A DNA stretch of 64,000 nt from Mesorhabditis belari (GCA_958450365.1 CAUEEP010000733.1:124001-188000), one strand, 5' to 3'; counted from the stretch's first letter, positions 1 to 14,700 are shown. The notes: generated by a model not told the origin, from the letters alone. Made by a program: numbers and translations.

Positions 1-1584
1 ATCTTCAAAGCATTTCGGATCACTTTAAGCGACAGCGACACATTTTAAGCGTGTTTGCTGTAATTTCTCCTCTCAATTCTCCTTGGGGTCATCTCTATCT
101 GTGACCATTTCCCCTTCCCTATGGAATTCGATCTCCGATTTCACGGTTCGCGATGGGAGATCGAGTAACACAACGACTGTTCATCTTCCCGCGACTCAAC
201 ACACATAGTTAAGCGATAGGGGATAAGCTCGGACAATTGCATTTTAGCTCTTATTCAAAAGAAACTCAGTGTGCAATAATTTCGATAAGTCTGAATTTGA
301 TTTGCTTTCATGTGTGATTGAATTTTATCCGTGAAATCAACTAGGCAGTATGATTTAGCTACAATTTTTGTCAAACTCCTTCTGTGTGCTGATTACTTCT
401 ATTAAACTTTTTGATAAGGTATTTCTTATGTTAAGCTTTTTGATCAGGTGTTAAGCCAAGCCTCAAAATCTAAAGCTTATTTAGTTTGACTTGGCTAGCC
501 ATCGCTTTTACTTTTAGAATATTCCATTTTGACCATTCAATCTTGACCAAAAATCTATTTACCGTATTTCTTCCAATAGAAGAGCCCCCTTTACACGAAA
601 TTTTTCATCTTTTCGGATCTGTCAACTCTCGAATAGTAAAATACTCAACTTTTTGAAGAATTCCAAAGTCTTTAAATAATAGTTATAGACTAAAAAAGCT
701 TAATGACGTCGAAAACCGGATGAAAATCCAACAAAAACAGCCATTTTGAAAATTTGGGTATACTAGCTAGGGCACGAAAAAGAATTTTAGAGGGACATTT
801 AAAAATAGAAGAGCCGGTTCCTATTAGAATGTTTACGGTATTTGAATACACCAGACAAAAAACGATGCACAAATTGCACATTCTTTTCAGCGACATTTAC
901 GCTTTTTTTCATTTTGATTTCTCACTCCCTTTCTTTAAAAAGGATTAGGGGTGAAAGTTTATCATGAAAAATGGGTCTTTTCAAAGGATCACCTGTTTAT
1001 CCGAGGGTTGGCCTCCTTCCCCACCCCAATTTCCAAATTCTTCCAAGCTTCGTTACTCAACCCCTTGTGTTATCTGATTGTATAGCAATGACCAAACACA
1101 TACTGAAAAGCACTCGTACTCTGTTAAAAAAGAGACCAGGCCAACTGGTGGTGTGTGAAACAAATGCCGACCCACATCTGATCGGATCGATTCGCTTTTT
1201 GTTCTTCTTTTCCTGGGTCTCCCAAATGCTTTTTGGAAAGGAGAGGACCTGGCGAAAATCGGAGTGCAAAATTAATGACCCTCACATGCGTGAAAGATCT
1301 CTTTGGGCCACAATAGTTGGAGGAGAGGAAAAAGAGAAGACAATCACACAACCTACAGACAAGTGTCCTCTTCACTCCGACATATAGAGAAGTTCTCACA
1401 TTCAGCTTGGATATTATAGGCTAAATAGCGTTAGCTTAAGGAACTTGTATTTTCAAATATCAAATCAATTCTAAAATGAATGCTTCTCTTCCCAGTTTCT
1501 TCAGAGTCCTTTGCTTTCTTTGTTTAGCTTTAATATTTTACCAAAATTCACAAAATCTTTATTTTCTAAAAGAATTGTTTTAAT
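1..1584. other. Upstream region of him-4, no gene recognised
   Basis: Presumed promoter and 5' flank. It contains a MITE-like inverted repeat at 560-840. A plus-strand open frame at 971-1387 and overlapping minus-strand frames at 1057-1399 were examined and look like chance ORFs: no domain, no splice context, and similar length on both strands. No TATA box or initiator could be assigned with confidence. Confidence 0.5.
560..840. mobile_element. MITE-like element with TACCGTA termini
   Basis: The left end starts TACCGTATTTCTTCCAATAG. The right end, read in reverse complement, starts TACCGTAAACATTCTAATAG. Size 281 bases, imperfect terminal inverted repeats, no ORF. The same TACCGTA-type terminus is seen at three other places in this window. 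It lies in the him-4 5' flank. Confidence 0.5.
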
Positions 1585-1591
1585 CTTTTCA
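1585..1591 (+). promoter_or_regulatory. Acceptor upstream of him-4 start: likely trans-splice site
   Basis: TTTTCAG ends at 1591, leaving a 54-base 5' leader before the ATG at 1646. In nematodes such a lone acceptor before the first coding exon usually receives a spliced leader. An upstream non-coding exon is the alternative. No matching donor was identified. Confidence 0.5.
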
Positions 1592-1645
1592 GCAAGATAT
1601 CCAATAAAGGTGATCATCGGCTTGCCGAATCGAACACAATCAAAG

Positions 1646-4600
1646 ATGGGGCCGAGCACGGTGGTGCTCTCTGTGCTCCTCATCGCCCTCACACCACATC
1701 TCGGTGATGCGTTACCCAATCCAACTATGGTAAGGAATTAACTATAGTAGCTATAAACCCTCTTTTATTAACAGTATAAAACGATACTCATGCAATTCAC
1801 TGCGAGTATTTTCCAGAGACTTTCTGATCTGCTAATTGATTTGAACTTAAACTCAGCATTCTTTGACTATAGAACTCTAGTTTAAAACTAGCTTATAATC
1901 TTTAAAAAAATTCCCAATCTTCTAGGTTCCACCCGGTACCTCATCTCTTACTTTCGTCTTCGACATCACCGGTTCAATGTTCGACGATTTGGAGCAAGTG
2001 CGTGCTGGGGCAAAGAAAATCTACGAAACAGTGCTCACTCAACGTCAACGATTGATCTACAATTATGTGCTCGTACCTTTTCATGATCCGGGTATAAAAA
2101 TTTGTCATATCCATTGCAACAACTGACTAAGGCTATCATTGAATAAGCGTCTATTCAAAAGATTTCTCCTTTCCGAGAGTGATTCATTTACTCGGTTCTA
2201 TAGTCGCACAGTGTTGTGTCAAAATAGAAAAACTTAAGAAAATAAAGAAATTTAGATCTTGGGGAGATTATCGATACCACTGATGCTTTGTACTTTCAAC
2301 GACAACTTGGAAAAGTGCATGTTTATGGTGGAGGAGATTGTCCGGAGATGACATTGACAGGTTGGGGATTGGAGTTGAACAATTAAAAGTTAATAGGGTA
2401 CAAATTTTGATTTGATATTAAATTCATTATTTTTTCTGAGCTAGTGCCAGTTCAGAACCATGATCTGTATACTTTTTGCTTTAGTTCTTCCTTTAAATAG
2501 TTGTCTTTCCGCTGAGCTGTACTTTGTGCTTAAAAGCTTGCAAACACATCCCGTTTTTGTCGCGGATTTTTCGTTTTAATGAGAATTGTGTGCACTAGAA
2601 AGAGTGCGTTTTCAAATTGAACACAAAGTACAGGCTTACTTGACATCCGCTTCTCTAAATAATCAAAATTAGAAGTGCATCAGGAAAGATGTGTTTGAAA
2701 ACTCAAAGTACAAGTTTGACTTGTATGATCTAATACTTGTAGAATCTCTTATTCACTTTCTTATTCCATTGCACTTTCGGTTTACCCACCCTTTCCCCCC
2801 TGACTCGCCCCATTTCCTTTAAGGTTTACCCACCCTGTCTGAACCGGTGTCACCAGAAAATGTTGCGAATTTTTCGGAAAAGATAAAAACTTTCTAGAAA
2901 TAGCAGAAAGTTCTTTGCATACACTTTGTTTTCAGTGAGATTTTCAGAAGGAACACCAACTTCTTTCCAAAGACATGTGTTCCCATTGACACCAATCAAA
3001 ATAATGATCCCTCTTTGTTTTCTCATTCTTCTTTTTCCCCTTCCCGGGTGGCCACCACATGTGATTCCATTCCGACATTAAACAGAAAAAAAGGAAATGA
3101 TGAGTCAACAATTTTCTTTTGATAAGTATGAACTGATGTTTCAGCTTTCAAAAGATCTCAACTTCTCAACTTCTTGGAATTTTTGTATTTAAAAGTGTAT
3201 ATTTTGGAAGGTGAAATATCAGTTCAGCATTTCAAACTAATCAAAAGGAAATCATTGACTAGTTTTCATTATAATGTAATGTATGACTAAAAGATAAAAT
3301 ATAATATTTGCAGTAAACTTTTTGAATGATCAGGCCACAAGTAATCAAAAGTGTACTATTAGTTAATCTTCTCTTAATAAAACTTATTGCAATTTTATCC
3401 TATAGTAATTAAATATGAATTTTGATTATCTAATAATAAAACTAGCTAAACTGCCTTCTGGAAATGGGAGAAGAAAAAGAGAAATCCCTTTTGGCGCCCC
3501 TTTGGTCATTTACAACCCATAAAACTGACAAAAAGCCATTGTCGCCTATCAAAACATTTGCTTTTTCACACATTTTTCACCAAAATATCAGAAATATCTT
3601 TGAGAAGCAAAAGGGAAAAGAGAGAAAAATCGAGCTAAACATAAAATCACCAGTGTTCCGTAATAGTTCTATAATAATAGTAATTGGCAACGGAGAAAGA
3701 CTCAAAAAAGATAACAGAAAACAGTTAAAGTAAAGACAAAATCTTTTAGGAATCAAAAAAGCACTGGAGATCTCATTGCCTTCATCGTTTATCTATGTGT
3801 TCACCGATGCTCGCTCAAAAGATTACCACCTCGAAGATCAAGTGATCAATTTGATTCAAGAGAAGCAGAGCTCGGTAAGTGATCAGAAAATGAGCTATGT
3901 TAAAACTCATTCATAGGTGGTATTTGTAATGACCGGTGATTGCGGGAATCGGACACATCCCGGCTTCCGAACTTATGAGAAAATCGCTGCCGCCTCGTTT
4001 GGACAAGTGAGTGTCACTTTAAAATTAAAGCTTTCATTTCCAAAATCTTGTGAACAAATTTGAAAACAGTAAGTTGGTTTAATTGCCAAAGTCAAACTAT
4101 TCACTTTAGGTCTTCCACTTGCAAAAAAGTGATGTGAGCGCCGTTTTGGAGTACGTTCGACATGCCGTTCAACAGAAAAAGGTTTGATTCTTGGCTTAAG
4201 GAAATTCTTTGCACTTATGAAACAATTGTGAGATTAATAACCTTGTTTAGGTCCATCTCTCCTACGAAGTTCGAGATCGAGGCGGTTCAACGGTTCGACA
4301 AATCCCCGTCGATAAGCATATGACCGAGGTTAGAACCCTGAAATAGAAAAGATAAAAAGAAAGAAAACGACTCGATCTTGTCGGAGTTTTGAAATTTGGA
4401 ACAATCGAAAAGAAAAGAAACACAAAAACGCCTCGTTAAAAACCCTTTAGAAATTGAAAAGAGTTTCTAGTGACATTTAAGTACTATTTATACTACATAA
4501 AACTTAAAAGCTCAACAATTCTCCGAGCAAAGCCGTTATTTCATCCGTTAAGTGTTAGTTCTTAGAGCTTCCTTTATATAATAAATATTATACTTCAAAA

Positions 4601-5702
4601 TATTTCCATTTATATCGTATAATATTTTAGTTGACTCTTTCTCTATCGGGAGACAAAGATGATGAAGATTTCCTTGACATCAGCATCAAAGATCCAAAAG
4701 GTTTTAAAAAATTATTTGTTAAATATTTTTGTTTAGGCAACGTGATCGATCGAAATGCTTACTCGAAAGAGGGTGGAACGATTGATTTGAAGAATGTGAA
4801 GTTGATTCGACTGAAGGATCCAATGCCCGGAAATTGGCAGGTAGAAGATAGAGTGATAAGAGTGGGGCTTAATTCAATAATCTCTTACTTAGGTGACTAC
4901 AAATTCCCGATTGAAGCACACACTCCGAGTCTTTGGTCACGGCACTATCGATTTCAAGTACGGCTTTGGGGCGAAACCGTTGGAAACCATTGAATTGGTG
5001 AGATCTTATCTAGAAATCTTGTAATTTGATTATCTTTCTATAAAGATTTGTACTATAGTATAACGGAATGAAAATCTGAAGTTAAGAAGGCCTTTGGTTC
5101 AACTGAAACGTTGAAAAACATCAACTCCACCACTTGAACACTCCGGCATGCTGTAGCATTTCAAATAAACTCTAGCCGATATACTATACCAATATAGAAT
5201 AATCTACAGTATATATATTTCAAATTACAACCAATTTTTAGACAAGACCCCGTCCAGTTGATGGCCAGACGACATATCTCATGGCGAACATGACCGGCTT
5301 GATTCCACCAGGGACACCAGTTGAGATCTCGCTTATCGATTACTATGGTATAATATTATGTTAGCTTATTATCAATCTTATGAAATTATTCTTTATTTTA
5401 CTCATTAAAATCAATTACAGGCCATCCTCTATACACTCATCCGGCCAGTCCCTCAAAAACAAACCCTTACCTCTACTTTGTTGGCCCATTTGTCCCACCA
5501 AAAGGTCTCTTCTTCGTTCAAGTGAAAGGAGTCGATGATCAGGTATAAGAATTGAATTTGATTTCGCTAAATTTCTGAGTTTAAATCAAGTATTTTTCAG
5601 GACTACGAGTTTCAACGAATCGCCCCAACGGCTATTGGATCGGTTTCAGTGGGAGGGCCAAGAGCTTACATGGCACAGATTACAACAGCATTTATTAACA
5701 AG
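1646..5702 (+). CDS. him-4: him-4 exons 1-13: signal peptide, vWA domain and linker
   Basis: Exons: 1646-1729, 1926-2091, 2256-2360, 3750-3874, 3917-4006, 4110-4181, 4251-4328, 4631-4700, 4737-4840, 4893-4997, 5242-5347, 5421-5542, 5601-5702; 443 codons, all phases consistent. The start ATG at 1646 follows a TTTTCAG acceptor at 1585-1591 and opens a signal peptide ([20 protein letters not shown]). The vWA domain begins with [12 protein letters not shown] (metal-site Asp, Thr, Ser), continues through GGGDCPEM and [12 protein letters not shown], and ends near [11 protein letters not shown] and the following helix. The rest, about 200 residues, is a linker typical of hemicentins, with a [13 protein letters not shown] stretch and a Pro-rich [15 protein letters not shown] segment, before the first Ig module. 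The ATG upstream at 1511 lies before the acceptor and was not used. Confidence 0.93.
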
Positions 5703-8700
5703 GTATGTAAATTGGATATTAAAAAATTTCACATTTAAATTCCAGCCAGTCAACTTATCCTGTGTGGTTGAGAGCACAGCACCCTACTCGCTTCGGTGGA
5801 AACACGGCGATCAGTATTTGGGCCCACCGCTTTTCTATTCGTTCGTTTAAATCAAAATTTAAATTTAACGATTAATTATTAGAATTATAAAATATTAGAA
5901 TGCAATATTCTTATCATTTTAAAGTATCAATCTTTTCTGTTACTTATTTCCATAAACCTTTTTTTCTTCTTGGATGAATTCTTTATGAGTCAACGCTTTG
6001 CAAGTGTGGGAAATATGTAAAAAAAAGGAAATGGTTCTGGAAAGCTGAAAAAGAGGATGAAAACAAAGATTGATACTTTAAAATGATAAGAATCTTTTGC
6101 TTTTAGAGAATCGGACACCTCTACTTGGACAATCAACGAAGTGACCCAAAAAGAGAGGGGAGATTATTCTTGTGAGGTCTCTTCAGCTCATGGAAATCAC
6201 ACAGCAAGGACATATTTGGAAACGAGAGGTGAAATTTGAAAGCTAATTGTTACTATACCTATTTGCTCAAGACTTGTCAAAGATAAACCTTTGAATACTT
6301 TAAGATACATCCAAGTTTTGCCTGATTTATTGATAAGTGGTCAAGATCAGTAAAATTTGGAACCTTTAATTTAAGGTATTTAAATGAAAGGTATTTCTCT
6401 TAATTTAAATAAATTTAATCTAAAGGTATTTCTTTTAGAACCACCGCCACATATTTTCAACATGCGTAATGCCTCGGTGACCGTCGGCCAACCAGCCTAT
6501 TTCCATTGCCAAACCCAATCCGCTTCTAAAGCCGAGATTCGCTGGTTGAGACACGGGCAACAGATTGGAAGAACACCAAATACGGTAGATTTTTTGTAAA
6601 TATAGGATAACTAGATAGTCTTATAATGGTTTTTTTTTGTTATAGATGGTTTTTCAAAACGGGACTCTTGTGATTTGGCGCGCGAGCAGAGCTGATATCG
6701 GCGGATATGAGTGTCAAGCGAGGAATGGGGGTGGTCTTTCGACGCAGAATGTCTTTCTCAGTGTAAGTGTTTTCGAATGCTTTGGTTAACTCATTCAGGA
6801 CTCAGGCTAATGTATGAAAATGATCGAATACGTTTTATTTTGTTCCCAAAAGTAATGCAAATCGAAAAGCCTAGCGGAAAACCTACGCAAAATAGACCGG
6901 CTTCTACCGTGTCTTTGCCGACATAGCATACCTTGAGCTGTTCTAACATTCCTACAATATTCCACTAATTCCTATTCAGGTCTACGAACGGCCAACAATT
7001 TTCGTGAACCCCTCGTCACTCGATTTTGTGGCCGGAAAACGTTTCAATCTTTCTTGTCGGGCAAGCGGTGACCCACATCCTGAAGTCTTTTGGATGCGCA
7101 AGAATTAACGACTTCGGCACGATCATCAGCATTATATTGCTCCAAACAGTGAGTTCGAGGAAAACATAAAGATACACAATTTTTTAGATGATTTGATCAT
7201 CAACAATCCCACTTCACAATCGGCTGGCGTTTACGAGTGCCGAGCGCAGAACACGGCCGGCTCAGCGTCCGGTTATTCTGATGTTCGGGAAGCAAGTGAG
7301 TATTAAACTTATAAAAAAATATCATTTTTGAGTATAGATACAAAATGATAAACATGCATATCTATTTTAAATTTCAGGACCACCAAAGATTCAGCTGAAA
7401 AACTCAAAAGAGATGGTATCAAGAGGAGAATATGTTGAGCTTCAGTGTTTAGTGAGTTTTATATTCTATCAAATTTTACTATGCTATAAATTTAATGTGT
7501 TTCTTTTTCAGGTCCTTGAAGGATCTCCACAGCCAAAAATCAAGTGGTTCAAGCACAATCGCGAGCTTCTCTACCCGCTTCACGAGAATATGGTGCTCAG
7601 CGATTCATACTTGAGAATTCGGGTAAAAAAAACCAATTTTTTAAAATCTAAGCGTTTTTAGAATGTACAAGACACTGATACTGGTCAATATTCTTGTGTG
7701 GCTGAGAATATGGCCGGTCGAGAGGTGGCACAGACGAGGATACAAGTTGGAAGTGGGTTTTTGAGTTTGATCGTAGTTTTAGATTAATTCACATTGCTTT
7801 AAAGCTTAACTAGGACCATTTCGGTATAGAAAAGCTATTGCAAAACTTATTTTGTAGTTGTTATAAAGCTTAAGATCATTATAAAACATAATTTCAGGTC
7901 AACCAAGCATCGTCCCAGCGCCAGACACCGTTCGAGTCAACATCGAGCGACAAGTAATAATTTGAAGCATTTTATCTTATTTTTATCTTATTGTAAAACC
8001 AATATTCAATATTTCATTTTTAGGTGACTCTTCCATGTCGAGCTGTCGGTCAGCCAGCTCCTGTAATAGTCTGGTCAAAGAACGGAGTCTTACTTCATGA
8101 ACTCGACAATCCGAGATATAAACAATTAGATGATGGAAGTCTTCTCATCACTGGTAACATTATCATTTATTATGAATTAAAGAAATCATAGCTAACTTGC
8201 AATAGTAATTTTCCAGGAGCTGATCTGGAAGACCAAGACACGTTCACTTGTACAGCGAAAAACGAATACGGAGAGAGCCAAAAGTCAATAAATGTCATCA
8301 TTACTGGATTAGGTGATTTGAAAGAATTAGGTTTGATAGTGATTCTTTAGTTGCTCCTGTCCTCGGTCACGTTCCACCGGAAGAGCAACTGATTGAAGGG
8401 CATGATTTGCGTCTTTCTTGTGTCGTCGTCTTAGGTACTCCAAGGCCGATTCTTCAATGGTACAAGAACGGGTTGCCTGTAGTGCCGACGAGGAGTATTA
8501 TCGTTAGTTTTTCTATCAAAAAAATATTTAAATTTAAATGATACTTGAAGTAAGCCAACATTATCAAATCTAAATGCAAATTCTGCCCAAATCTGAGCCT
8601 GTCAACAAGACTAAAGCTCGAGCTTTTCTATAAGGATTGGGTTTTAAATTTAGTCAGAAAATTGTGCAGATAAACAAAAAAGATCGATTATCGATTTTTA

Positions 8701-11700
8701 AAAGGACTTGAATAGTCTAAATGACATTTTTCTAGATCGAAGGAGCCGGCAGCGGTCTCCTCCTCCGAAACGGGAATCCAAAAGACGAGGGTCAATACAA
8801 ATGTGTTGCCAGTTCTCCTGCAGGCAATGCCACTCTCAACATCAATGTCTCAATGATAAGTGAGTTAGCATGAGCATGATTCCAGAAAAACGCATGCATT
8901 GCACCGGGAGAGCTGAGGTCACTAAAGATTTTTGAAAAAGCCCCTATAGTTCTTTCAAGGGTAATCTTTTGGATCTAGAACGACCGACGGTGAAACATCC
9001 AAATGCGACAGAGGAAGAATATGGAGATGAGCATGTGGAAACAGAACCGATAAAGGCCACAGAAGGAGAAACGATCGATTTACCGTGTAGGATTGATGGG
9101 AGACCGAAACCAACGATCACGTGGATGCTTGATGGGAGAGGGATTACGGCTGATAACAAAGATTACACGATTTTGGTGAGTGTTACCAGAGCCTGTATCC
9201 ACTCTTTGCTTTTATTTCAGGAGGACAACACTCTCCGAATTCACAAAACCGATCGCACGACGACTGGTCGCTTCGTCTGTACAGCTGTGAATGCAGCCGG
9301 TGAAGCGGAACAGGTTTCGTTTATTAAGATCAACTCATGCTTAGCATTACCTAGATAGCATTGGCAATGCGTTTAGTCAACCATTTTGATTCAAATCATG
9401 TCAGAGCTCTACCTGCTTTCACAGAAGATCATTTCAGGTGACTCAACTCAGCGTCGTTGCTCCTCCACTAATCACTCCTGGCAACACCAACTATAATCTC
9501 ATCGAAGGACATCCAATTGTGATCCCATGCGATGTGCATGGTGAGCCACAACCCGAAATCCAATGGTTCCTCAATGATGAGCTTGTCACCGATGGATGGG
9601 TGGATGAGGATGGATCTCTGCATATTGAGACGGCAAATGTCTTCAAGGGGAATCTCAAGGTTCGAAGATTTTCTAACAATATTTACAGCCTTGTTAATTT
9701 CAAATTTCAGTCTGAAAATAGCCAGATTGTTTTAGTGTGTTGCTGTCAACGAAGCGGGTCGCGACGAGATGACCGTTTCAGTCACCGTTCACACAATTCC
9801 GAAAATCTTTGGATCTGAACAAGTAAAGACAATGACAATATGATATAAAGTAAATCTAAGCGATCTTAAATCCAAGAAGGATTCAACTGCGTCCTAAAGC
9901 CTACAAGCCAGTCTAGGCCAGAATCTGCGAACCAGAACAACAGCAAAGCGGATCAGAATCTTTGGACCTGGCTTCGGCCAGGCTTTTCTTGACCTAGCCT
10001 AAGAAGATAGCTTTCAAACAATCTTGGCTTAATCAGAAAAGTAAACTATTTCAGCAACAAGTCGTCGAAGCCTCGGTAAACACAACATTATTGATGCCTT
10101 GCCCAGCCGAGGGTCACCCCGTGCCGAAACGAGTGTGGAGCTATGACAATTTGCCGATTTTGGACGGAGATGAGTTTTATGGAACGGTGAGTATTAAATC
10201 TTGATTTAAACAAGGTTTGAGATCAATTCTTAAATTTCCAGTAAATCTTAATGTTATAGACGGCTCATATCCTCGAAGATGGCTCTCTTTCACTGGACAA
10301 CGTTGATTTCGATCATTTGGGCCGTTTCGAGTGCAAAGTGAGCAATGTGGCTGGTGAAGACACGTTGGTCTACAATTTGAAGGTAAAACGGATAGAAGAT
10401 TTTGTTTCTGGATTTTTTTTGGCTTTTATTTTATTGTGTAAATTTTGTTTTAGGTCAATCAGCCACCAAAGATTGTATCTGATACACCGGGTACGATCGA
10501 CGTGATTCAAGGGTTGACGCTGGAGATCGCTTGTAAGGCTGTTGGAAGGCCAAATCCGACGATTACTTGGGAAAAGGATGGATTTCAGGTTGAAACAAAA
10601 CTACTATAATTTATAGATGTAATCTAATCTAAACGAACTACAATAGAATCAAGACTGTAAGAGAGTCTTGGTATCGATCACTGGATCGATCAACAAAACT
10701 TTCAGGTGATTCCAAGCTCAGTTGTCACTGTGGATCACTCGGGCACTCTTCGAATCCATAATGCGAGAGTCGACAATGCAGGTCTCTACCGTTGTACAGC
10801 CTCGAATCCAGCTGGATCGGATACTCGGGACACAAAAGTCATCATTCAAGGTATTAAAAAATAGAAATCAAATAGATTTTTGACTTTAGAACCGCCAACC
10901 ATCACGGGTGACACTCCAGACAACTACACTGCTGTCGCTGGTGACAAAGTGGAAATGAGGTGAAATATTTGAATTGATATTTGCATTAAAACTATGAATT
11001 GAACTAACCCAAATCTTTTCAGATGCCAAGTCACCGGAAATCCACAACCGAAAATCGAATGGCACAAGAAAGGAGTACCGGTTATTGACGATGATCACAT
11101 CAGAGTGACAGAAGGTTTGGAAAGAAAAGAAATTCTATGGGAAAAATGGGATAATCTTTTAGACGGAACTTTGGTTATTGAGGAAGCACAAGCGGGTGAC
11201 GAATCTTTCTACACTTGTAAAGTCTCAAATGCGGCCGGTATGACTGAGAAATTGGTGCGATTGAAAGTGACTAGTGAGTTGCTTGGGTACTTTTATTTCT
11301 TGTAAATTATAACCATTAAAAATCAAAGTCATCAACGAAACATAAATGTTCGAGATTTTGAGTAATTTCAGCGATCCCGGAAATCCCTGACTCACACATC
11401 GTGCAAACGGAAGTCGTCCGTCTCAACAATCCATTCTCCCTTTATTGCCCTGTTTTTTCCACTCCCTTACCGACAATCACTTGGGAGTTATCGGATGGTC
11501 CACTCGCTGAAATGGATCCAAATATTCAGCTCTCTGATGATAGAAGAAGGCTTCATGTTGAAAAGGTAGACTCAAAGTAGGCAAACTGATATATTTAGAG
11601 CTCGAACGTTGATTGTTTTCAAGTTTTTAAGCTTAAAACTCAAAATCTCAGGCTCGAATAACGGATGCTGGTGTCTACAAGTGTATCGCTCGAAATGATG

Positions 11701-14700
11701 CCGGTTCAAGCAGCAAATCTTTTGATGTTGAAGTTGTTGGTAAGTTAAAAAGCTCAATTCACTAAAAAAACATTTTCAGTTCCTATCAACATCGACGAGT
11801 CGAAATGGAAGCGAAAGATGTCTGTGCTGGAGGGAGGAAGAGTCGAGATTGGATGCCCTGTTTCGGGTAGGGTTTTATCTTAGATTTCAAAGAATCAAAA
11901 AAAATATCTTTAAATCTAATAACTTTAAACGTAATTCAGGATTACCAGCTCCGGAAATCAACTGGATTGTGGAGGGTCGAATTATGAGTCGAGAATCATC
12001 GGAGTTTCAAGGTGTTCGGTTGAGTGAGGACGGGCAAACGGTTAATGTTTTTTGAAATATACTTTATCGATGATTTCTTACAAACAAGATATTCAAAATG
12101 TTTATAACAAATTGTAGCTGTAATTTTAGCTAATTGTAGGCTTATTTTCCATATTCTAAAGTCAGAACATTGTATCATTGTCTAAATTGCTCACACAAGT
12201 GATCGGAAAGTGATCGGAAAAATGCTAAAACATTTGTTTTTAGCATTTAAAAGCAAAGAGCTATTGTTCAAAGATCTATTTGTACAGAAAACTGTTTGTT
12301 TATCGAACATCAAGAAGTATTTTGATCTCTAAACATTGTCAAACAATTTTCAGCTGATCATCGACAGTGCCACCGCCGATCACACGGGTCAATATCATTG
12401 TGTCGCTCAAAACAAAGCCGGTTCCCTTGATGTCGATGTGGATTTAAATGTTTTGAGTGAGTTTTTTGAGCCATTTTTCTTTGTCATTCAATTCTAAATC
12501 TATTTTTTACTGCACAAAATAACAATCCCGTTTATTTTTAGTGCTACTGAATCGATATTTTAGTTATTTTAGTTATAAAGGGCAAGAATTCGTCACCGGG
12601 TAGAGGATAAGTTAATCACAAAAGACAAAAAAAAAGAGAGAATGTCTAAAAATCTTGTAAATATTAACTACTTTCAAAGCTTTAAATCAAGAAACGAAAA
12701 AGAAGAGCCAAAAAATTTTGAATTATCTTTTTTATACAATCGAACGAATTGTGATTTGTGGTTGAGGAGTGTAGCGAGTTTCCTGAAAATAGAATTTATT
12801 AAGGATTACTTGCAAATAAATCGCTTTAAGAGCTAATATTTGTATTAGAAAAGAGCTTTAAGAGCTTAAAATCTATGTACCAATTCTTCAGGTCAACAAA
12901 GTTCGCTAAATAACCTATCAGCTCTAAAAGTACCGCTGAATTCTAGTCTTTTAACTCACTGCTCCATTTTGAATCTGATCTTTTGATTATCTTTTGCTTT
13001 GTTGTCAACTTTGAATCACTTACTGTAACCATGCGATCAAAGTGATCCATCATACGGCCGAATCCACGGCAACAGGTTAACAGACCAAAGACACCGGTGA
13101 AAACGGTACCCATTAGAGCTGCCACCTCACCCAACATCATCACCAGAATCAGATTCGACACGGGTCCATCTAATGAAAAATTTAGCTAGCTATTAAATTT
13201 ATTGAAAAATATTGGAACCATTTAATACTTTCTGATTGAAAACTTTAAACCTGCTGTTCTTAGTGAATTAACTTAACTTTAAACCTAATTCTTCTCTAAA
13301 CTTCTCTAAACTTACAATAGGATCCTTTTGTGAGAAGATGATAGTCAATGACATAGAGTGAATAGAAAAGCCAACAAAGAGATGACATGTAGACAACTGT
13401 TTGGAAACAAACCATTCCCGTGTAGGCAACCAAATGGGCGTAGTTGCGATGACGAGCACTAAAGTTGAATAGATTTTGATATAAAGATTAGATCATTAAC
13501 AAGGTTTTGTTTAAAACGAACGCTTTAAGGCCGGTATAGGCTGTGCATAGGATGTAGGTGGCCCAAGCTGATGAGGTGAAGCGAAGAAAGCTGAAGCCGG
13601 TGTAAGTGAGTGAGACCAAGAGACAGCAAGAGCAGATCTAAAGGTTTATAGCGTTCTGATGATTTAGTTTTAGATACAATTTATAGAATAATAGTTTATC
13701 TTCATAAGTTACCATTGATAAAGCAAATTGTGCATGAGCGACTCTCCCAATCGCGTTCCAATCCATAAAATTCGAGTCCTCCGGGCCCATTGGAAGCTCG
13801 ACAGGTGGTTTCCCGCGCAGGAAATCAAACTAAAAACGGATTTTTAAATTTTCATCAACATAAAAACATTTACATTGAGCTTTAAAGAATATTAATTGAT
13901 GTAAATTCTTTATGATCTTTCTTTTCACTTACATTTCCCTCCTTTTGTTCTTCTTCTTTTCTCGGAGAGTTCACAGTCTCTTCTTGTTTTCCTTTTTCTT
14001 CTTCTTGTTTTCCTTTTCTTCTTCTTCTTCTTCTTGTTCTGTTTTCTTGGCTCCCATGTTGAAATCGAATTTCATTTTCTGAAAGTTTAAAATGGAAGGT
14101 TTAAATCAATATTTCATAAGGTTTCTAAATCTTAATCAATATTTTTAAAACTTTCAATTAGAAAGAAAAGAGGAAAAAGAGAGAAAACACTATAATCCAG
14201 AGACGATAAACAAATGTGAAGCTAGAAAAAGGAAAAAGAGAAATTCTTAGATAATATTTGCTTAAGAATATTTTAGCAATACACATAAAAGTGTTCTGTG
14301 TCAATGTATCGATCTGTTAGAGCTGGAAAAGGTTGTGAAAAGGTGAAAATATGCTTGTAAACGATAATAAACAAAGCTTATTAAGGATTAAGACTAATTA
14401 AGCCAACAAAAAGATTTAAAGGTTGACCGAGGAAATCTTTTAAACTTTTGTGTTTACTGTAAACTGAGCTGGTTACCCCAATAAGTTTGTAAGTTCAAAA
14501 GAAAACTCATCCAAGTCATTTGAGATTTAAATATCTAAAGGCCTAAGGGTCTCCTTATAGACTTATAAGCTGTGATTAAATGAAGATTTTGGATTGGAAC
14601 AAGATTGGGATAAAGTGTGTGGGATGGAAATGGAAGTGAACAGCCGAGGGGTGAGCCCCGTCTTGTCCCCTTCATTTCTTTCAGTCACTAGGCAACCCAT

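Noticed and set aside
971..1399. ORF of 138 codons on plus and overlapping minus ORFs upstream of him-4
   Set aside because: Open on both strands, no recognisable domain, no acceptor/donor arrangement. It reads as chance in a moderately GC-balanced flank.
1511..1645. In-frame upstream start of him-4 at 1511
   Set aside because: A TTTTCAG acceptor lies between it and the ATG at 1646, and only the latter gives a proper signal peptide at the N-terminus.
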